The notes under the pieces were generated by a model. The model was not told where the DNA came from and did no database searches. It saw nothing but the letters and a program-made list of their open reading frames with translations. 64,000 bases of DNA from Microbacterium sp. RU33B (GTDB lineage: Bacteria; Actinomycetota; Actinomycetes; Actinomycetales; Microbacteriaceae). Below are positions 1-7,880 of this stretch, one piece after another. The position numbers and the translations under genes were made by a program. Within the stretch, counting starts at the first letter, position 1. Each line of letters begins with the position of its first letter. Location: assembly GCF_900155915.1 (NCBI RefSeq), contig NZ_FTPO01000001.1, positions 744,001 to 808,000 of the forward strand, given 5' to 3'.

Positions 1-552
1 GTCTTCCAGGAGCCGCTCGCATCGCTCGATCCGCTCATGCGCATCGGGCAGCAGATCGAGTGGCCGCTCCGCCGCCATCTCGGGCTGCGGGGCGACGCGC
101 TGAAGCGCGGTGTCCTGGATGCGCTCGCCGACGTGCAGCTGCCCAACCCGGAGCGGATCGCGCGGTCCTACATCCACGAGATCTCCGGTGGTCAGCGTCA
201 GCGTGTCGCGATCGCGATCGCCCTCGCCGCGAGCCCGCAGCTGCTGATCGCCGACGAGCCCACGACGGCGCTCGATGTCACGGTGCAGGCCGGTGTGCTC
301 GATCTGCTGCGACGCGAAGTCGACGACCGCGGCATGTCGCTGATCTTCATCAGCCACGACCTCCCGGTCGTCGCCGACATCACCGATCGCATCCTCGTGA
401 TGCGCCACGGGCGTCAGGTGGAGCTCGCGCCGACCGCGCGCCTGCTCACGGCGCCCGACGACGCCTACACGCGAACGCTCGTGGCGGCATCGCGTCAGCT
501 CGACGACTTCCTGCCCGCCGAGACCGGACGCGGACGGGGGGATGCCGCGTGA
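1..552 (+). CDS. ABC transporter ATP-binding protein, OppD/DppD type (5' partial)
   Basis: The reading frame is open from base 1 and encodes the last 183 residues of an ATPase of the peptide/nickel importer family; the start and Walker A lie outside the window. Visible parts are the Q-loop (FQEP, residues 2-5), the signature SGGQRQR near residue 66, Walker B with LLIADEP near 82, and the H-loop SHD near 118. The tail after the ATPase core fits the OppD/DppD C-terminal region. It would energise import of oligopeptides or nickel together with the partner ATPase, whose GTG start overlaps this stop codon by 4 nt (GTGA), so the two are translationally coupled. The substrate cannot be read from this fragment. 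Confidence 0.9.
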   Translation, partial: VFQEPLASLDPLMRIGQQIEWPLRRHLGLRGDALKRGVLDALADVQLPNPERIARSYIHEISGGQRQRVAIAIALAASPQLLIADEPTTALDVTVQAGVLDLLRREVDDRGMSLIFISHDLPVVADITDRILVMRHGRQVELAPTARLLTAPDDAYTRTLVAASRQLDDFLPAETGRGRGDAA

Positions 553-1319
553 GCACCGCACTCCTTGAGGCCCGTGATGTCGGGTTCCACTACCGCCACG
601 GGCCCGCCGTGCTCGACGGCGTGAATCTGTCGATCGCGCCGGGCGAGGCTGTCGGACTCGTCGGGGAGTCGGGGGCGGGAAAGACCTCGCTGCTGCGGCT
701 GCTCCTGGGGCTCGCGACTCCCACCCGCGGCGACGTGCTCTTCCGCGGCGCCCCGCTCGACACCCGCGATCGGCGGGTCATGCGCGACTTCCGCCGCACG
801 GTGCAGCCGATCTACCAGGACCCGTTCTCCTCGCTCGATCCGCGTGTCACGATCGGCGACACCGTCGCCGAGCCGCTGCGGTCGCTCGGGGTGCACGCCG
901 GCCGGGTCGCACGCACAGCGCGGGTGGCCGAGCTGCTGGAGGCGGTCGATCTGCCGGCGGATGCGGCGATGCGGTACCCCGAGTCGTTCTCCGGCGGTCA
1001 GCGCCAGCGCATCGCGATCGCCCGCGCACTCGCACCGGAGCCGGCGGTGCTCCTCGCCGACGAGCCCGTCAGCGCGCTGGACACGTCGGTGCGGATGCTC
1101 GTCATCGACCTCGTCCGCCGGATCGCCCGCGAGCGGGGGATCGGCATGCTGCTCGTGTCGCACGACCTCACGGTGGTCTCCGCCCTCTGCGAGCGAACGA
1201 CGGTGCTCGAAGGCGGTCGCATCGTCGAGGAGGGCGAGACCCGGCGGCTGCTGGCCGCGCCGCAGCATCCGTACACCCGGCGTCTGCTCGCCTCGGTGCC
1301 GCGGCTGCCCCGCCCGTAG
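549..1319 (+). CDS. ABC transporter ATP-binding protein, OppF/DppF type
   Basis: This 256-residue ATPase starts at a GTG overlapping the previous stop. Walker A is GESGAGKT (39-46), the signature SGGQRQR lies near 147, Walker B VLLADEP near 167 and the H-loop SHD near 202; the end (HPYTRRLLASVP) is the usual OppF/DppF C-terminal motif. It pairs with the upstream OppD-like ATPase as the heterodimeric motor of an ABC importer whose permeases and binding protein must lie left of the window. It is shorter than many OppF proteins (about 300 or more) because it lacks the long C-terminal extension. A long imperfect hairpin at 1334-1403 follows. Confidence 0.92.
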   Translation: MSTALLEARDVGFHYRHGPAVLDGVNLSIAPGEAVGLVGESGAGKTSLLRLLLGLATPTRGDVLFRGAPLDTRDRRVMRDFRRTVQPIYQDPFSSLDPRVTIGDTVAEPLRSLGVHAGRVARTARVAELLEAVDLPADAAMRYPESFSGGQRQRIAIARALAPEPAVLLADEPVSALDTSVRMLVIDLVRRIARERGIGMLLVSHDLTVVSALCERTTVLEGGRIVEEGETRRLLAAPQHPYTRRLLASVPRLPRP

Positions 1320-1333
1320 CCCTCGCGCGTCGC

Positions 1334-1403
1334 GTCGAGACGGGGGATCAGCGCCGACACAGGCCGCCTGGCCCCCTGCTTCGGCGGAATCCCCGGTCTC
1401 GGC
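1334..1403. terminator. Long hairpin between convergent genes
   Basis: Arms 1334-1348 and 1389-1403 are complementary apart from one mismatch and one G-T pair (core AGACGGGGGAT / ATCCCCGGTCT), with a 40-nt loop that can fold further. It lies between the ends of two convergent genes, so a bidirectional terminator is likely. No T-tract is present, as is common in high-GC actinobacteria. Confidence 0.4.
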
Positions 1404-1429
1404 GTCGGGCCGCGCGACCGGCGGCGGGC

Positions 1430-2734
1430 TCAGTCGGCGTAGCGCAGCTGAACGTCGTCGGGGGTCATCTCGTCGCCGATGCGGATGCCGGGGGCGAGGC
1501 GCCCCTCGTCACGCAGGGCGAGGAGGCTCTCGACGGCGCGGCGCCGCAGCTCCCACGGGTCGATCGTGTTGACGTAGATCTTGGTGCCGCCCTCGAATCC
1601 GGCCGGCGTCGAGATGCGCCACTTCAGCACGATGCGCCACGGCATCGGCCACCCGGCTCCCGGCGGGCGGTAGTGCCACTCCTCGTTCGTCGGCACGTGC
1701 ACGCCGGTCGCGGCGTGGAGCGCGTGCAGGAGGTCGCTGACGGCGCGCACCTCGTCGGCGGTGTGCTCCTGCGGCAGGTTCGCCGACGACGTCGAGTAGA
1801 TCTCGAACGCGGGGTAGCGGTGCCCGACGCCCGCGAAGGCGACGGCTCCGTGTCCGGGGCCGCCGGCGGCGGCCACGACGAGGCGCTCGGCGACCGCGAC
1901 ATCCGCGATCGCGCGCTGGTAGAGATGACGGTCGCCGGCGAGCAGGCGCAGTTCGTGATCGGTCTGCGGTCCGTGCTCATCGATCGCGACGAGCTGTTTG
2001 TGGAGGTGCTCGAACGACGCCCCCGCGGGGCGGAGCCAGTTCTGGAACACGGCGACGTAGGCGGCGTTCGGCTGCGCCGCGGCGATCTCGGCGAGCGCCT
2101 GCACCGTGAACGCGAGGTAGGCCGCATGCTCGTCGGGGGTCAGCGCTCCCGCGGAGGCGAGCTGGTCGTCGGTGACAGCCCCGTCGATCACGTGGCGGCG
2201 GGCGACGACGACATCGTGCGAGCCTCCCACGAGGTCGAGCGCCGACTCCTCGAGGCTCTGGCCGAACCCGGATGCCGCACTGCGGATCGCCGCGAGCCGT
2301 TCGATGTGCGCCCGCCCGGCAGGCGTGGAGAGGTACTCCTGCGCCCACTCCACGACGGATGCCGGCTGACGGAATCCGTGATCCTCGCGCCAGTACTCCG
2401 CCGAGACGATCTCGAAGAGATTGCCGAACCGGCGGAACTCCGCCACGGTGTCGTGGAGGGCGTCGGCGCCCACGTGGCGGAGCTCCGTGTGCTCCGGTCC
2501 GACCAGTCGCGCCTTCTCGGGGGTCGTCTCGAGGTAGCGGTCCTCACAGAAGGCGCAGAGCCGCTTCTCCTCGCCCGGAGCGAGGGTGCGCACCTCGTCG
2601 CGGGGGAGCTCCAGCGGGCGGTTCGCGCGGCCCGGCACCGTCCACACGCGGGTGCCCGTGAGCGCGCCGACCTGCTTGACGGTGCCGTCGGGGAGACGCG
2701 TCAGCACGGCGGAGGGGAGAGCGGCATCGGTCAC
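1430..2734 (-). CDS. DUF4921 family protein, HIT/GalT-like
   Basis: This 434-residue protein, with a GTG start, resembles the actinobacterial DUF4921 family from memory (N-terminal pattern GTVKQ...GT.VWTVPGR..RPL). Two features suggest relation to galactose-1-phosphate uridylyltransferases and HIT hydrolases: a CxxC pair (C60, C63), which could bind zinc, and an H-L-H-K-Q sequence near residues 243-247, matching the HxHxQ nucleotidyl-transfer motif. A role in nucleotidyl transfer or nucleoside-phosphate turnover is inference; no substrate is known to me. It is transcribed away from the sirtuin gene, with only 14 nt between the two start codons, so its promoter must lie inside the sirtuin coding sequence. 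Confidence 0.75.
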   Translation of the reverse strand: MTDAALPSAVLTRLPDGTVKQVGALTGTRVWTVPGRANRPLELPRDEVRTLAPGEEKRLCAFCEDRYLETTPEKARLVGPEHTELRHVGADALHDTVAEFRRFGNLFEIVSAEYWREDHGFRQPASVVEWAQEYLSTPAGRAHIERLAAIRSAASGFGQSLEESALDLVGGSHDVVVARRHVIDGAVTDDQLASAGALTPDEHAAYLAFTVQALAEIAAAQPNAAYVAVFQNWLRPAGASFEHLHKQLVAIDEHGPQTDHELRLLAGDRHLYQRAIADVAVAERLVVAAAGGPGHGAVAFAGVGHRYPAFEIYSTSSANLPQEHTADEVRAVSDLLHALHAATGVHVPTNEEWHYRPPGAGWPMPWRIVLKWRISTPAGFEGGTKIYVNTIDPWELRRRAVESLLALRDEGRLAPGIRIGDEMTPDDVQLRYAD

Positions 2735-2736
2735 GT

Positions 2737-2742
2737 CACAAT
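2737..2742 (+). promoter_or_regulatory. -10 hexamer of leaderless sirtuin gene
   Basis: CACAAT ends 6 nt before the ATG at 2749, placing the expected transcription start at or next to the start codon. Confidence 0.5.
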
Positions 2743-2748
2743 GGTGCC

Positions 2749-3441
2749 ATGCGCATCGTCGTGCTCACGGGAGCCGGAATCTCGGCCGAGAGCGGGATCC
2801 CCACCTTCCGTGCCGACGACGGGCTGTGGGAGGGCCACCGCGTCGAGGAGGTGGCGACCCCTGAGGGATTCGAGGCCGACCCCGACCTCGTCCAAGGGTT
2901 CTACGACGCGCGGCGACGTGCCGCGGCATCCGCCCTCCCCAACGAGGCGCACGTGGCGCTGGCCACTCTCGAGGGCGCCGTCGGCGCCGACCTCCTCGTC
3001 GTGACGCAGAACGTCGACGATCTCCACGAGCGCGCGGGCTCGCGGCGGCTCGTGCACATGCACGGCGAGCTCGAACGGGCGCGGTGCCAGGCGTGCGGCG
3101 CGCGCCCGGCTTGGTCGCGCGCTCTCGCGGACCGGCCGCCGTGCCCCGCCTGCGGTGAGCGGATGCTGCGTCCCGACGTCGTCTGGTTCGGAGAGATGCC
3201 CTACGAGCTCGACCGCATCGAGGAGGCGATCGCCGCGTGCGACGTGTTCGTCTCGATCGGCACATCGGGGGCGGTGTATCCGGCCGCCGGATACGTGGCC
3301 CTCGCGAGTGCGTTCGGCGCCCGCACGGTCGAGCTCAACCTCGTGCCGAGCGCGGCGGTGGTGCCGTTCGACGAGGTGCGGACCGGGAGGGCGTCGATCG
3401 TCGTGCCGGAGTGGGTCGACGAGGTGATCCGCGGACGCTGA
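2749..3441 (+). CDS. cobB: NAD-dependent protein deacylase, SIR2 family (CobB-like)
   Basis: This 230-residue sirtuin removes acyl groups from protein lysines using NAD. It has the NAD-binding GAGISAESGIPTFR (8-21), the TQNVDDLHE motif, the catalytic His in HMHGEL, a zinc ribbon made of two CxxC pairs, HVVWFGEMP-like DVVWFGEMP, and GTSGAVYPAAGY. Tyr52 and Arg55 (FYDAR) match the Tyr-x-x-Arg pair that in CobB and SIRT5 binds negatively charged acyl groups, so desuccinylase or demalonylase activity is likely in addition to deacetylation. The ATG is preceded by a CACAAT hexamer suggesting a leaderless transcript. A strong hairpin follows the gene. Confidence 0.95.
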   Translation: MRIVVLTGAGISAESGIPTFRADDGLWEGHRVEEVATPEGFEADPDLVQGFYDARRRAAASALPNEAHVALATLEGAVGADLLVVTQNVDDLHERAGSRRLVHMHGELERARCQACGARPAWSRALADRPPCPACGERMLRPDVVWFGEMPYELDRIEEAIAACDVFVSIGTSGAVYPAAGYVALASAFGARTVELNLVPSAAVVPFDEVRTGRASIVVPEWVDEVIRGR

Positions 3442-3451
3442 GGCGGAACGC

Positions 3452-3490
3452 CGATCCGCCCCGCCCTCGGATCGGGGACGGGGCGGATCG
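3452..3490. terminator. Bidirectional terminator hairpin
   Basis: Perfect 12-bp stem: arm 3452-3463 (CGATCCGCCCCG) pairs with 3479-3490 across a 15-nt loop. It sits in the 61-nt gap between the convergent sirtuin and MHS transporter genes. Confidence 0.7.
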
Positions 3491-3502
3491 CCGGGAGGTC
3501 GC

Positions 3503-4876
3503 TCAGACGGCTGCGCGAGCGGCATCCCTCTGATCGATCATGCGCTCGCGGTCGGCGCGGTCGATCGAGTAGAGCGAGATGCCCTTCGTCTCGCGCATCG
3601 AGATCACGGCGACGAGCGTGACGCACGCCGCGATCGCGAGATAGATCGCGACCGGCAGCCACGTGAGGTACTGCTGCAGCAGGGCGGTGGCGATGATCGG
3701 CGCGAGCGAGCCCGCAACGATCGAGGTCACCTGGTAGCCGAGCGAGACACCCGAGTAGCGCATGCGCGTGGGGAACATCTCGGCCATGATCGCCGGCTGC
3801 GGGGCGTACATGAAGGCGTGGATGATCAGGCCGAGGCAGATCGCCAGGATGATGATGACCGGCTCGCGCGTGTCGAACATCGGGAAGGCGACGAAGCCCC
3901 AGCCCGCGGCGAGCACCGCGCCGATGAAGTACACGGGCCTGCGGCCGATACGGTCGGCCAGCGCTCCGACCGGCGTGATGACGAGCATGTGCACGACGTG
4001 CGCGATCACGAGCCACGTGAGGATGGCCGACACGTCCATCTCCAGGAACACCCGCAGGTACGTGATCGAGAAGGTCACGACGAGGTAGTACATGATGTTC
4101 TCGGCGAAGCGCAGGCCCATCGCGGTGATGACGCCGCGGGGGTAGCGCTTGATGACCTCGAGGACGCCGTAGCGTGCGCCTTCGATCTCCTCCTCCTCCT
4201 TGGCCTCGGTGAAGATCGGGGCGTCGGTGATGCGCGTGCGGATGTAGTAGCCGATCGCCACGATGATGACCGACAGCCAGAAGCCGATGCGCCAGCCCCA
4301 CGAGAGGAAGGCTTCGGGGGAGAGCGTGCTGTTGAGCACGAGGAGCACGATCGTGGCGAGGAGGTTGCCCACCGGCACCGCGGCCTGCGGCCACGAGGCC
4401 CAGAATCCGCGGGAGCGGTCGGGGGAGTGCTCGGCCACGAGCAGGACGCCGCCGCCCCACTCGCCGCCCACGGCGAAGCCCTGCGCGAAGCGGAGGAAGA
4501 TCAGGAGGCCGACGGCCCAGTAGCCGATCTGGTCGAACGTGGGGAGGCACCCCATGAGGAAGGTCGCGACGCCCACGAGGATGATGGCGACCTGCAGGAG
4601 CTTCTTGCGGCCGTACTTGTCGCCGAAGTGCCCGAAGACGATGCCGCCCAGCGGGCGGGCGATGAAGCCGACCGCGTAGGTGAGGAACGCCTGGATGATC
4701 GGGGTGTAGGGGTCGTCCGACGGCGGGAACATGATCAGGTTGAAGACCAGGGTCGCCGCGGTGGCGAACAGGAAGAACTCGTACCACTCGACGACGGTGC
4801 CCGCCATGGATGCGGTGACGACCCGGCGAAGACTGGACTGCTGAGGCGGGGCCTCGGGTGCTGTGGGGGTGGCCAT
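3503..4876 (-). CDS. MFS transporter, metabolite:H+ symporter (MHS) family
   Basis: This 457-residue membrane protein has the MHS signature near the N-terminus (GTVVEWYEFFLF) followed by the MFS loop motif GHFGDKYGRKK, and about 12 hydrophobic segments. Relatives (ProP, KgtP, ShiA, CitA types) import osmolytes or carboxylates with protons. The gene faces an FAD-linked D-lactate/glycolate-type dehydrogenase, so uptake of a 2-hydroxy or other organic acid is plausible, but the substrate is not shown. The ATG has GAGAGG about 8 nt upstream. Its promoter is unusually clear: -35 TTGTAC and -10 TAACGT at 17-bp spacing with a perfect dyad inside the spacer, implying specific repression or activation. 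Confidence 0.88.
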   Translation of the reverse strand: MATPTAPEAPPQQSSLRRVVTASMAGTVVEWYEFFLFATAATLVFNLIMFPPSDDPYTPIIQAFLTYAVGFIARPLGGIVFGHFGDKYGRKKLLQVAIILVGVATFLMGCLPTFDQIGYWAVGLLIFLRFAQGFAVGGEWGGGVLLVAEHSPDRSRGFWASWPQAAVPVGNLLATIVLLVLNSTLSPEAFLSWGWRIGFWLSVIIVAIGYYIRTRITDAPIFTEAKEEEEIEGARYGVLEVIKRYPRGVITAMGLRFAENIMYYLVVTFSITYLRVFLEMDVSAILTWLVIAHVVHMLVITPVGALADRIGRRPVYFIGAVLAAGWGFVAFPMFDTREPVIIILAICLGLIIHAFMYAPQPAIMAEMFPTRMRYSGVSLGYQVTSIVAGSLAPIIATALLQQYLTWLPVAIYLAIAACVTLVAVISMRETKGISLYSIDRADRERMIDQRDAARAAV

Positions 4877-4929
4877 GCGCAGAACCTCTCTGTAGAGCGC
4901 GAAGGCGGCAGGGGGATGCCGCCCGGGAG

Positions 4930-4958
4930 ACGTTACCTGAAAGGTGATTCAGGTACAA
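4930..4958 (-). promoter_or_regulatory. MHS transporter promoter with embedded operator
   Basis: Read on the minus strand, TTGTAC (4958-4953) and TAACGT (4935-4930) form a -35/-10 pair with exactly 17 bp between them. The perfect dyad TACCTGAA-N6-TTCAGGTA (4934-4955) fills the spacer. A regulator bound there would contact the face used by RNA polymerase; the regulator is not encoded next to it. Confidence 0.7.
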
Positions 4959-5007
4959 GGTCTTCCCATGCACATGGCGTGTGCGTCGGTGCACGCCGAC
5001 GTGGGCG

Positions 5008-5013
5008 TAGCGT
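5008..5013 (+). promoter_or_regulatory. -10 hexamer of FAD-linked dehydrogenase gene
   Basis: TAGCGT ends 10 nt before the ATG at 5024, giving a predicted leader of only a few nucleotides with no room for a Shine-Dalgarno sequence. Confidence 0.5.
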
Positions 5014-5023
5014 GGTCTCCGCC

Positions 5024-6430
5024 ATGACCGATGACCTGCTCACCGCGCTTCGCGCCGCCCTTCCCGCCGACACCGTGGCGACGGATGACGAGGTCCTCGC
5101 CTCGCACAGCCACGACGACGCGGAATGGGCGGCCTACGGCGCCCCGGCCGCCGTCGTGTTCGCCACCGGGGTCGACGATGTCTCGACCGCCGTCCGGATC
5201 GCGGCCGAGCGCGGCATCCCCGTGATCCCGCGTGGCACGGGGACGGGCCTGTCGGGCGGCGCGAACGCGACGGACGGGAGCCTGGTGATCTCGCTCGAGC
5301 GCATGACCCGCATCCTCGCGGTCGATGCCGGTGAGCGCTTCGCGGTCGCCGAAGCCGGCGTGCTCAATGACGCTCTCCGTCGCCGCGTCGCGGAGGACGG
5401 GCTCTGGTACCCGCCCGACCCGGCCTCGTACCGGATCTCCACGATCGGCGGCAACGTGGCCACCAACGCCGGTGGCATCTGCTGCGTGAAGTACGGCGTG
5501 ACGCGCGACTACGTGATCGGCCTCACGGTCGTGCTGGCCGACGGTCGCGTCGCCAAGCTCGGTCGCACGACCGCGAAAGGCGTGACGGGCTACGACTTCG
5601 TGGGCCTCATGGTGGGCTCGGAGGGGACGCTCGGCATCGTGGTCGACGTCACCGTGTCGCTGCTTCCGCTCGGAGGGCGGGAGGAGCGCGCCGTCGTGGG
5701 CTACTTCGCCGAGCTGTCGGACGCCGGGCGCGCCGTCGCGGCGGTCACGTCGGCCGGCATCATCCCGTCCGCGCTCGAGCTCATCGACCGCACGTGCCTG
5801 AACGCCGTCGCGCAGTGGCAGGGCTGGACGCTGCCCGACGGCGCGCAGGCCCTGCTGCTGGCCATGGTCGACGAGGCGGGCGCTCGCGGCGACGAGCTCG
5901 CGGCGGACATCGCCGGGATCTTCGCGGATGCCGGCGGAGTCGACGTGCGGCGAGCGGACGACCCCGACGAGATCGACCTGCTCTTCGCCGCACGACGCCT
6001 CGCCTACCCCGCCCTCGAGCGACTCGGGCCGGTGCTGGCCGAGGACATCTGCGTTCCGCGCCGGGCCGTGCCGGAGATGCTCGCTCGCATCGAGGCCGCC
6101 GCCGCCGAGGAGGATGTCGTGATCGCCAACATCGCCCACGCCGGCGACGGCAACCTGCACCCGCTGATCATCGCTCCGGAGGGCGACGACGATGCCAAAG
6201 CGCGGGCCAAGCGGGCCTTCGACCGCATCGTCGACGACTGCCGAGCGCTCGGCGGCACGGTGACCGGCGAGCACGGCGTCGGACTCCTGAAGCTCCCCGG
6301 CGCTGCCGAGGAGCTGAGCCCGGTCGTGCTCGACCTGCACGCGGCCGTCAAGAACGCGCTCGACCCGCGCGGCATCCTCAACCCGGGCAAGGCGTTCCCC
6401 GCAGCTCCCGCATCGAAAGGCCGGTCATGA
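5024..6430 (+). CDS. FAD-linked oxidase, D-lactate/glycolate dehydrogenase (GlcD) type
   Basis: This 468-residue flavoprotein belongs to the vanillyl-alcohol-oxidase fold, GlcD/D-lactate dehydrogenase group, which oxidises 2-hydroxy acids to 2-keto acids. The N-terminal FAD-binding domain shows PRGTGTGLSGG (about 69-79) and STIGGNVATNAGG with KYGVTRDYV; the C-terminal cap has HAGDGNLHP (about 371) and GEHGVG (about 415). The frame stays open far upstream, but the ATG at 5024 is chosen because the domain starts directly after it and a TAGCGT hexamer precedes it. The stop overlaps the next ATG (ATGA), so the downstream hydrolase is co-translated. Exact substrate is not determinable; the divergent MHS transporter may deliver it. 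Confidence 0.9.
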   Translation: MTDDLLTALRAALPADTVATDDEVLASHSHDDAEWAAYGAPAAVVFATGVDDVSTAVRIAAERGIPVIPRGTGTGLSGGANATDGSLVISLERMTRILAVDAGERFAVAEAGVLNDALRRRVAEDGLWYPPDPASYRISTIGGNVATNAGGICCVKYGVTRDYVIGLTVVLADGRVAKLGRTTAKGVTGYDFVGLMVGSEGTLGIVVDVTVSLLPLGGREERAVVGYFAELSDAGRAVAAVTSAGIIPSALELIDRTCLNAVAQWQGWTLPDGAQALLLAMVDEAGARGDELAADIAGIFADAGGVDVRRADDPDEIDLLFAARRLAYPALERLGPVLAEDICVPRRAVPEMLARIEAAAAEEDVVIANIAHAGDGNLHPLIIAPEGDDDAKARAKRAFDRIVDDCRALGGTVTGEHGVGLLKLPGAAEELSPVVLDLHAAVKNALDPRGILNPGKAFPAAPASKGRS

Positions 6431-7236
6431 CCGCTCTGCTCGCCGACGACGGCGTCCGCCTCGACCACACGCGCCACGGCGACCCCGCCGGCCGCCCCGT
6501 GGTGCTCCTCGCGGGGTTCAAGGCTGCCGCCTCGAGCTGGTCGTCCCAGCTCGGCGCCCTGACGGGGGCCGGGTACGACGTGCACGCGGTCGACATCCGC
6601 GGGCACGGCGTCGCGGACCGTCCGGCCGACGGCGTCGACATGGCGCGACGCGGACAGGATGTGCGCGATGTGCTCGACGGCCTCGATCTGCGCGGAGCCG
6701 TGCTCGTGGGCGGGTCGATGGGCGCGAACACCATCTGGTCGTACGTCTCGCAGTTCGGCGCGGGGCGGGTGGCAGGGATCGTGAGCGTCGACCAGACGCC
6801 GAAGATGCTCAACACGGCGGACTGGCCGTACGGCTTCTACGGATACGACGCGTCGAACATCGACACCTACTTCGCCGAGAGCATCCCCGACACGGGGAAG
6901 GGCACGCCGCTGTGGAAGCGCGGGATGCGTCTGGTGCGTCTGCTGCGGGCGATGAAGGGGGCCGAGCGCACCCTGACGCCCGGCGAACTCGCGCTGCTGA
7001 ACGACCACGCGAAGGCGGACTGGCGGACCACCGTCGCGTCGACCGATGTTCCGGTGCTGTTCGTCGCGGGGGCGGAGAGCGAGTTCTGGCCGGCAGGGCA
7101 CGCGGCGGCATCGGCGGCCCTCGCGCCGCGGGGATCGTCGGTCGTCCTGGCCGATGACGGCCATGCGGCGAACATCGAGCAGCCGGAGGCCTTCAACGCG
7201 GCGCTCCTGGCGTTCCTGGGGTCGGTCGGTCACTGA
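6427..7236 (+). CDS. Alpha/beta hydrolase
   Basis: This 269-residue protein has the alpha/beta hydrolase fold: an oxyanion region (VVLLAGF), the nucleophile elbow GGSMG (about 96-100, Ser), and the C-terminal catalytic His in DGHAANIEQPEAF (about 245). The expected acid lies in FVAGAESEFWP. It overlaps the upstream FAD-linked dehydrogenase by 4 nt, so the pair is an operon; esterase, lactonase or C-C hydrolase activity on a related metabolite is possible but not shown. Its 3' end overlaps the convergent response regulator gene by 7 nt. Confidence 0.85.
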   Translation: MTALLADDGVRLDHTRHGDPAGRPVVLLAGFKAAASSWSSQLGALTGAGYDVHAVDIRGHGVADRPADGVDMARRGQDVRDVLDGLDLRGAVLVGGSMGANTIWSYVSQFGAGRVAGIVSVDQTPKMLNTADWPYGFYGYDASNIDTYFAESIPDTGKGTPLWKRGMRLVRLLRAMKGAERTLTPGELALLNDHAKADWRTTVASTDVPVLFVAGAESEFWPAGHAAASAALAPRGSSVVLADDGHAANIEQPEAFNAALLAFLGSVGH

Positions 7237-7880
7237 CCCCGCACGGCGTAGCGGTGCTCCGGGCGACCCGTCGTGCCGTAGCGCAGCCGCACCTCGATCA
7301 CCCCGCGGGTCGCGAGGGTGGACAGGTGTCGTTGGGCCGTGGCGCGCGAGATGCCGGCGCGCTCGGCCACCTCGCTCGCCGACGCCTCGTCCGCGCCGAG
7401 CTTCTCGAGGATGAGCTGCTCGGTCGCCGAGCGCGACACCGACGACTGATCGCCGGCACCGTGGAGGATGGCCAGCGCCCGGTCGAGCTCCTCCTGCGCG
7501 ACGGGCCGGTCCGATGCGACGAGGTTGCGGAATCGTGCGTAGCGGTCCAGACGCTCGCCGAGCACCCGCGCGTCGAACGGCTTCACGAGGTAGGCGAGAG
7601 CGCCGGCGCGGAGCGCACGACGCACGGTGGCGGAGTCATCCGCCGCCGACAGCACCATCGCGTCGACGCCGGCGGTGCGCACGAGTTCGATCCCGTCGCC
7701 GTCGGGCAGGTACACGTCGACCAGGAGCAGATCGGGTCGCTGCGCGCGGATCGCGGCGGCCGCCTCGCCCACGGAGCGCACCGGCTCGCACGCCGTGAAC
7801 CCCGGCCGCTGCCCGGCGATGCCCTGGTGCAGCGCTCCGACGCGGAAGTCGTCGTCGACGACGAGAACACGGATGCTCAT
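7230..7880 (-). CDS. Response regulator, CitB/DcuR/DctR family
   Basis: This 216-residue two-component regulator has a receiver domain with phospho-acceptor Asp55 (LLLVDVYLPDG), acidic D9-D11 and the conserved VKPF lysine near 104. The C-terminal winged or helix-turn-helix domain (ASEVAERAGISRATAQRHL) is of the CitB type. Its start overlaps the kinase stop by 4 nt, so the pair is co-translated. The divergent neighbour is a CitMHS transporter, so the obvious target is that gene, with citrate or a similar tricarboxylate as signal. The 3' end overlaps the convergent hydrolase. Confidence 0.93.
   Translation of the reverse strand: MSIRVLVVDDDFRVGALHQGIAGQRPGFTACEPVRSVGEAAAAIRAQRPDLLLVDVYLPDGDGIELVRTAGVDAMVLSAADDSATVRRALRAGALAYLVKPFDARVLGERLDRYARFRNLVASDRPVAQEELDRALAILHGAGDQSSVSRSATEQLILEKLGADEASASEVAERAGISRATAQRHLSTLATRGVIEVRLRYGTTGRPEHRYAVRGQ

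Noticed and set aside
3818..5023. Upstream extension of the FAD-linked dehydrogenase across the MHS gene
   Set aside because: The extension is antisense to a clear transporter gene; the domain and promoter both begin at 5024.
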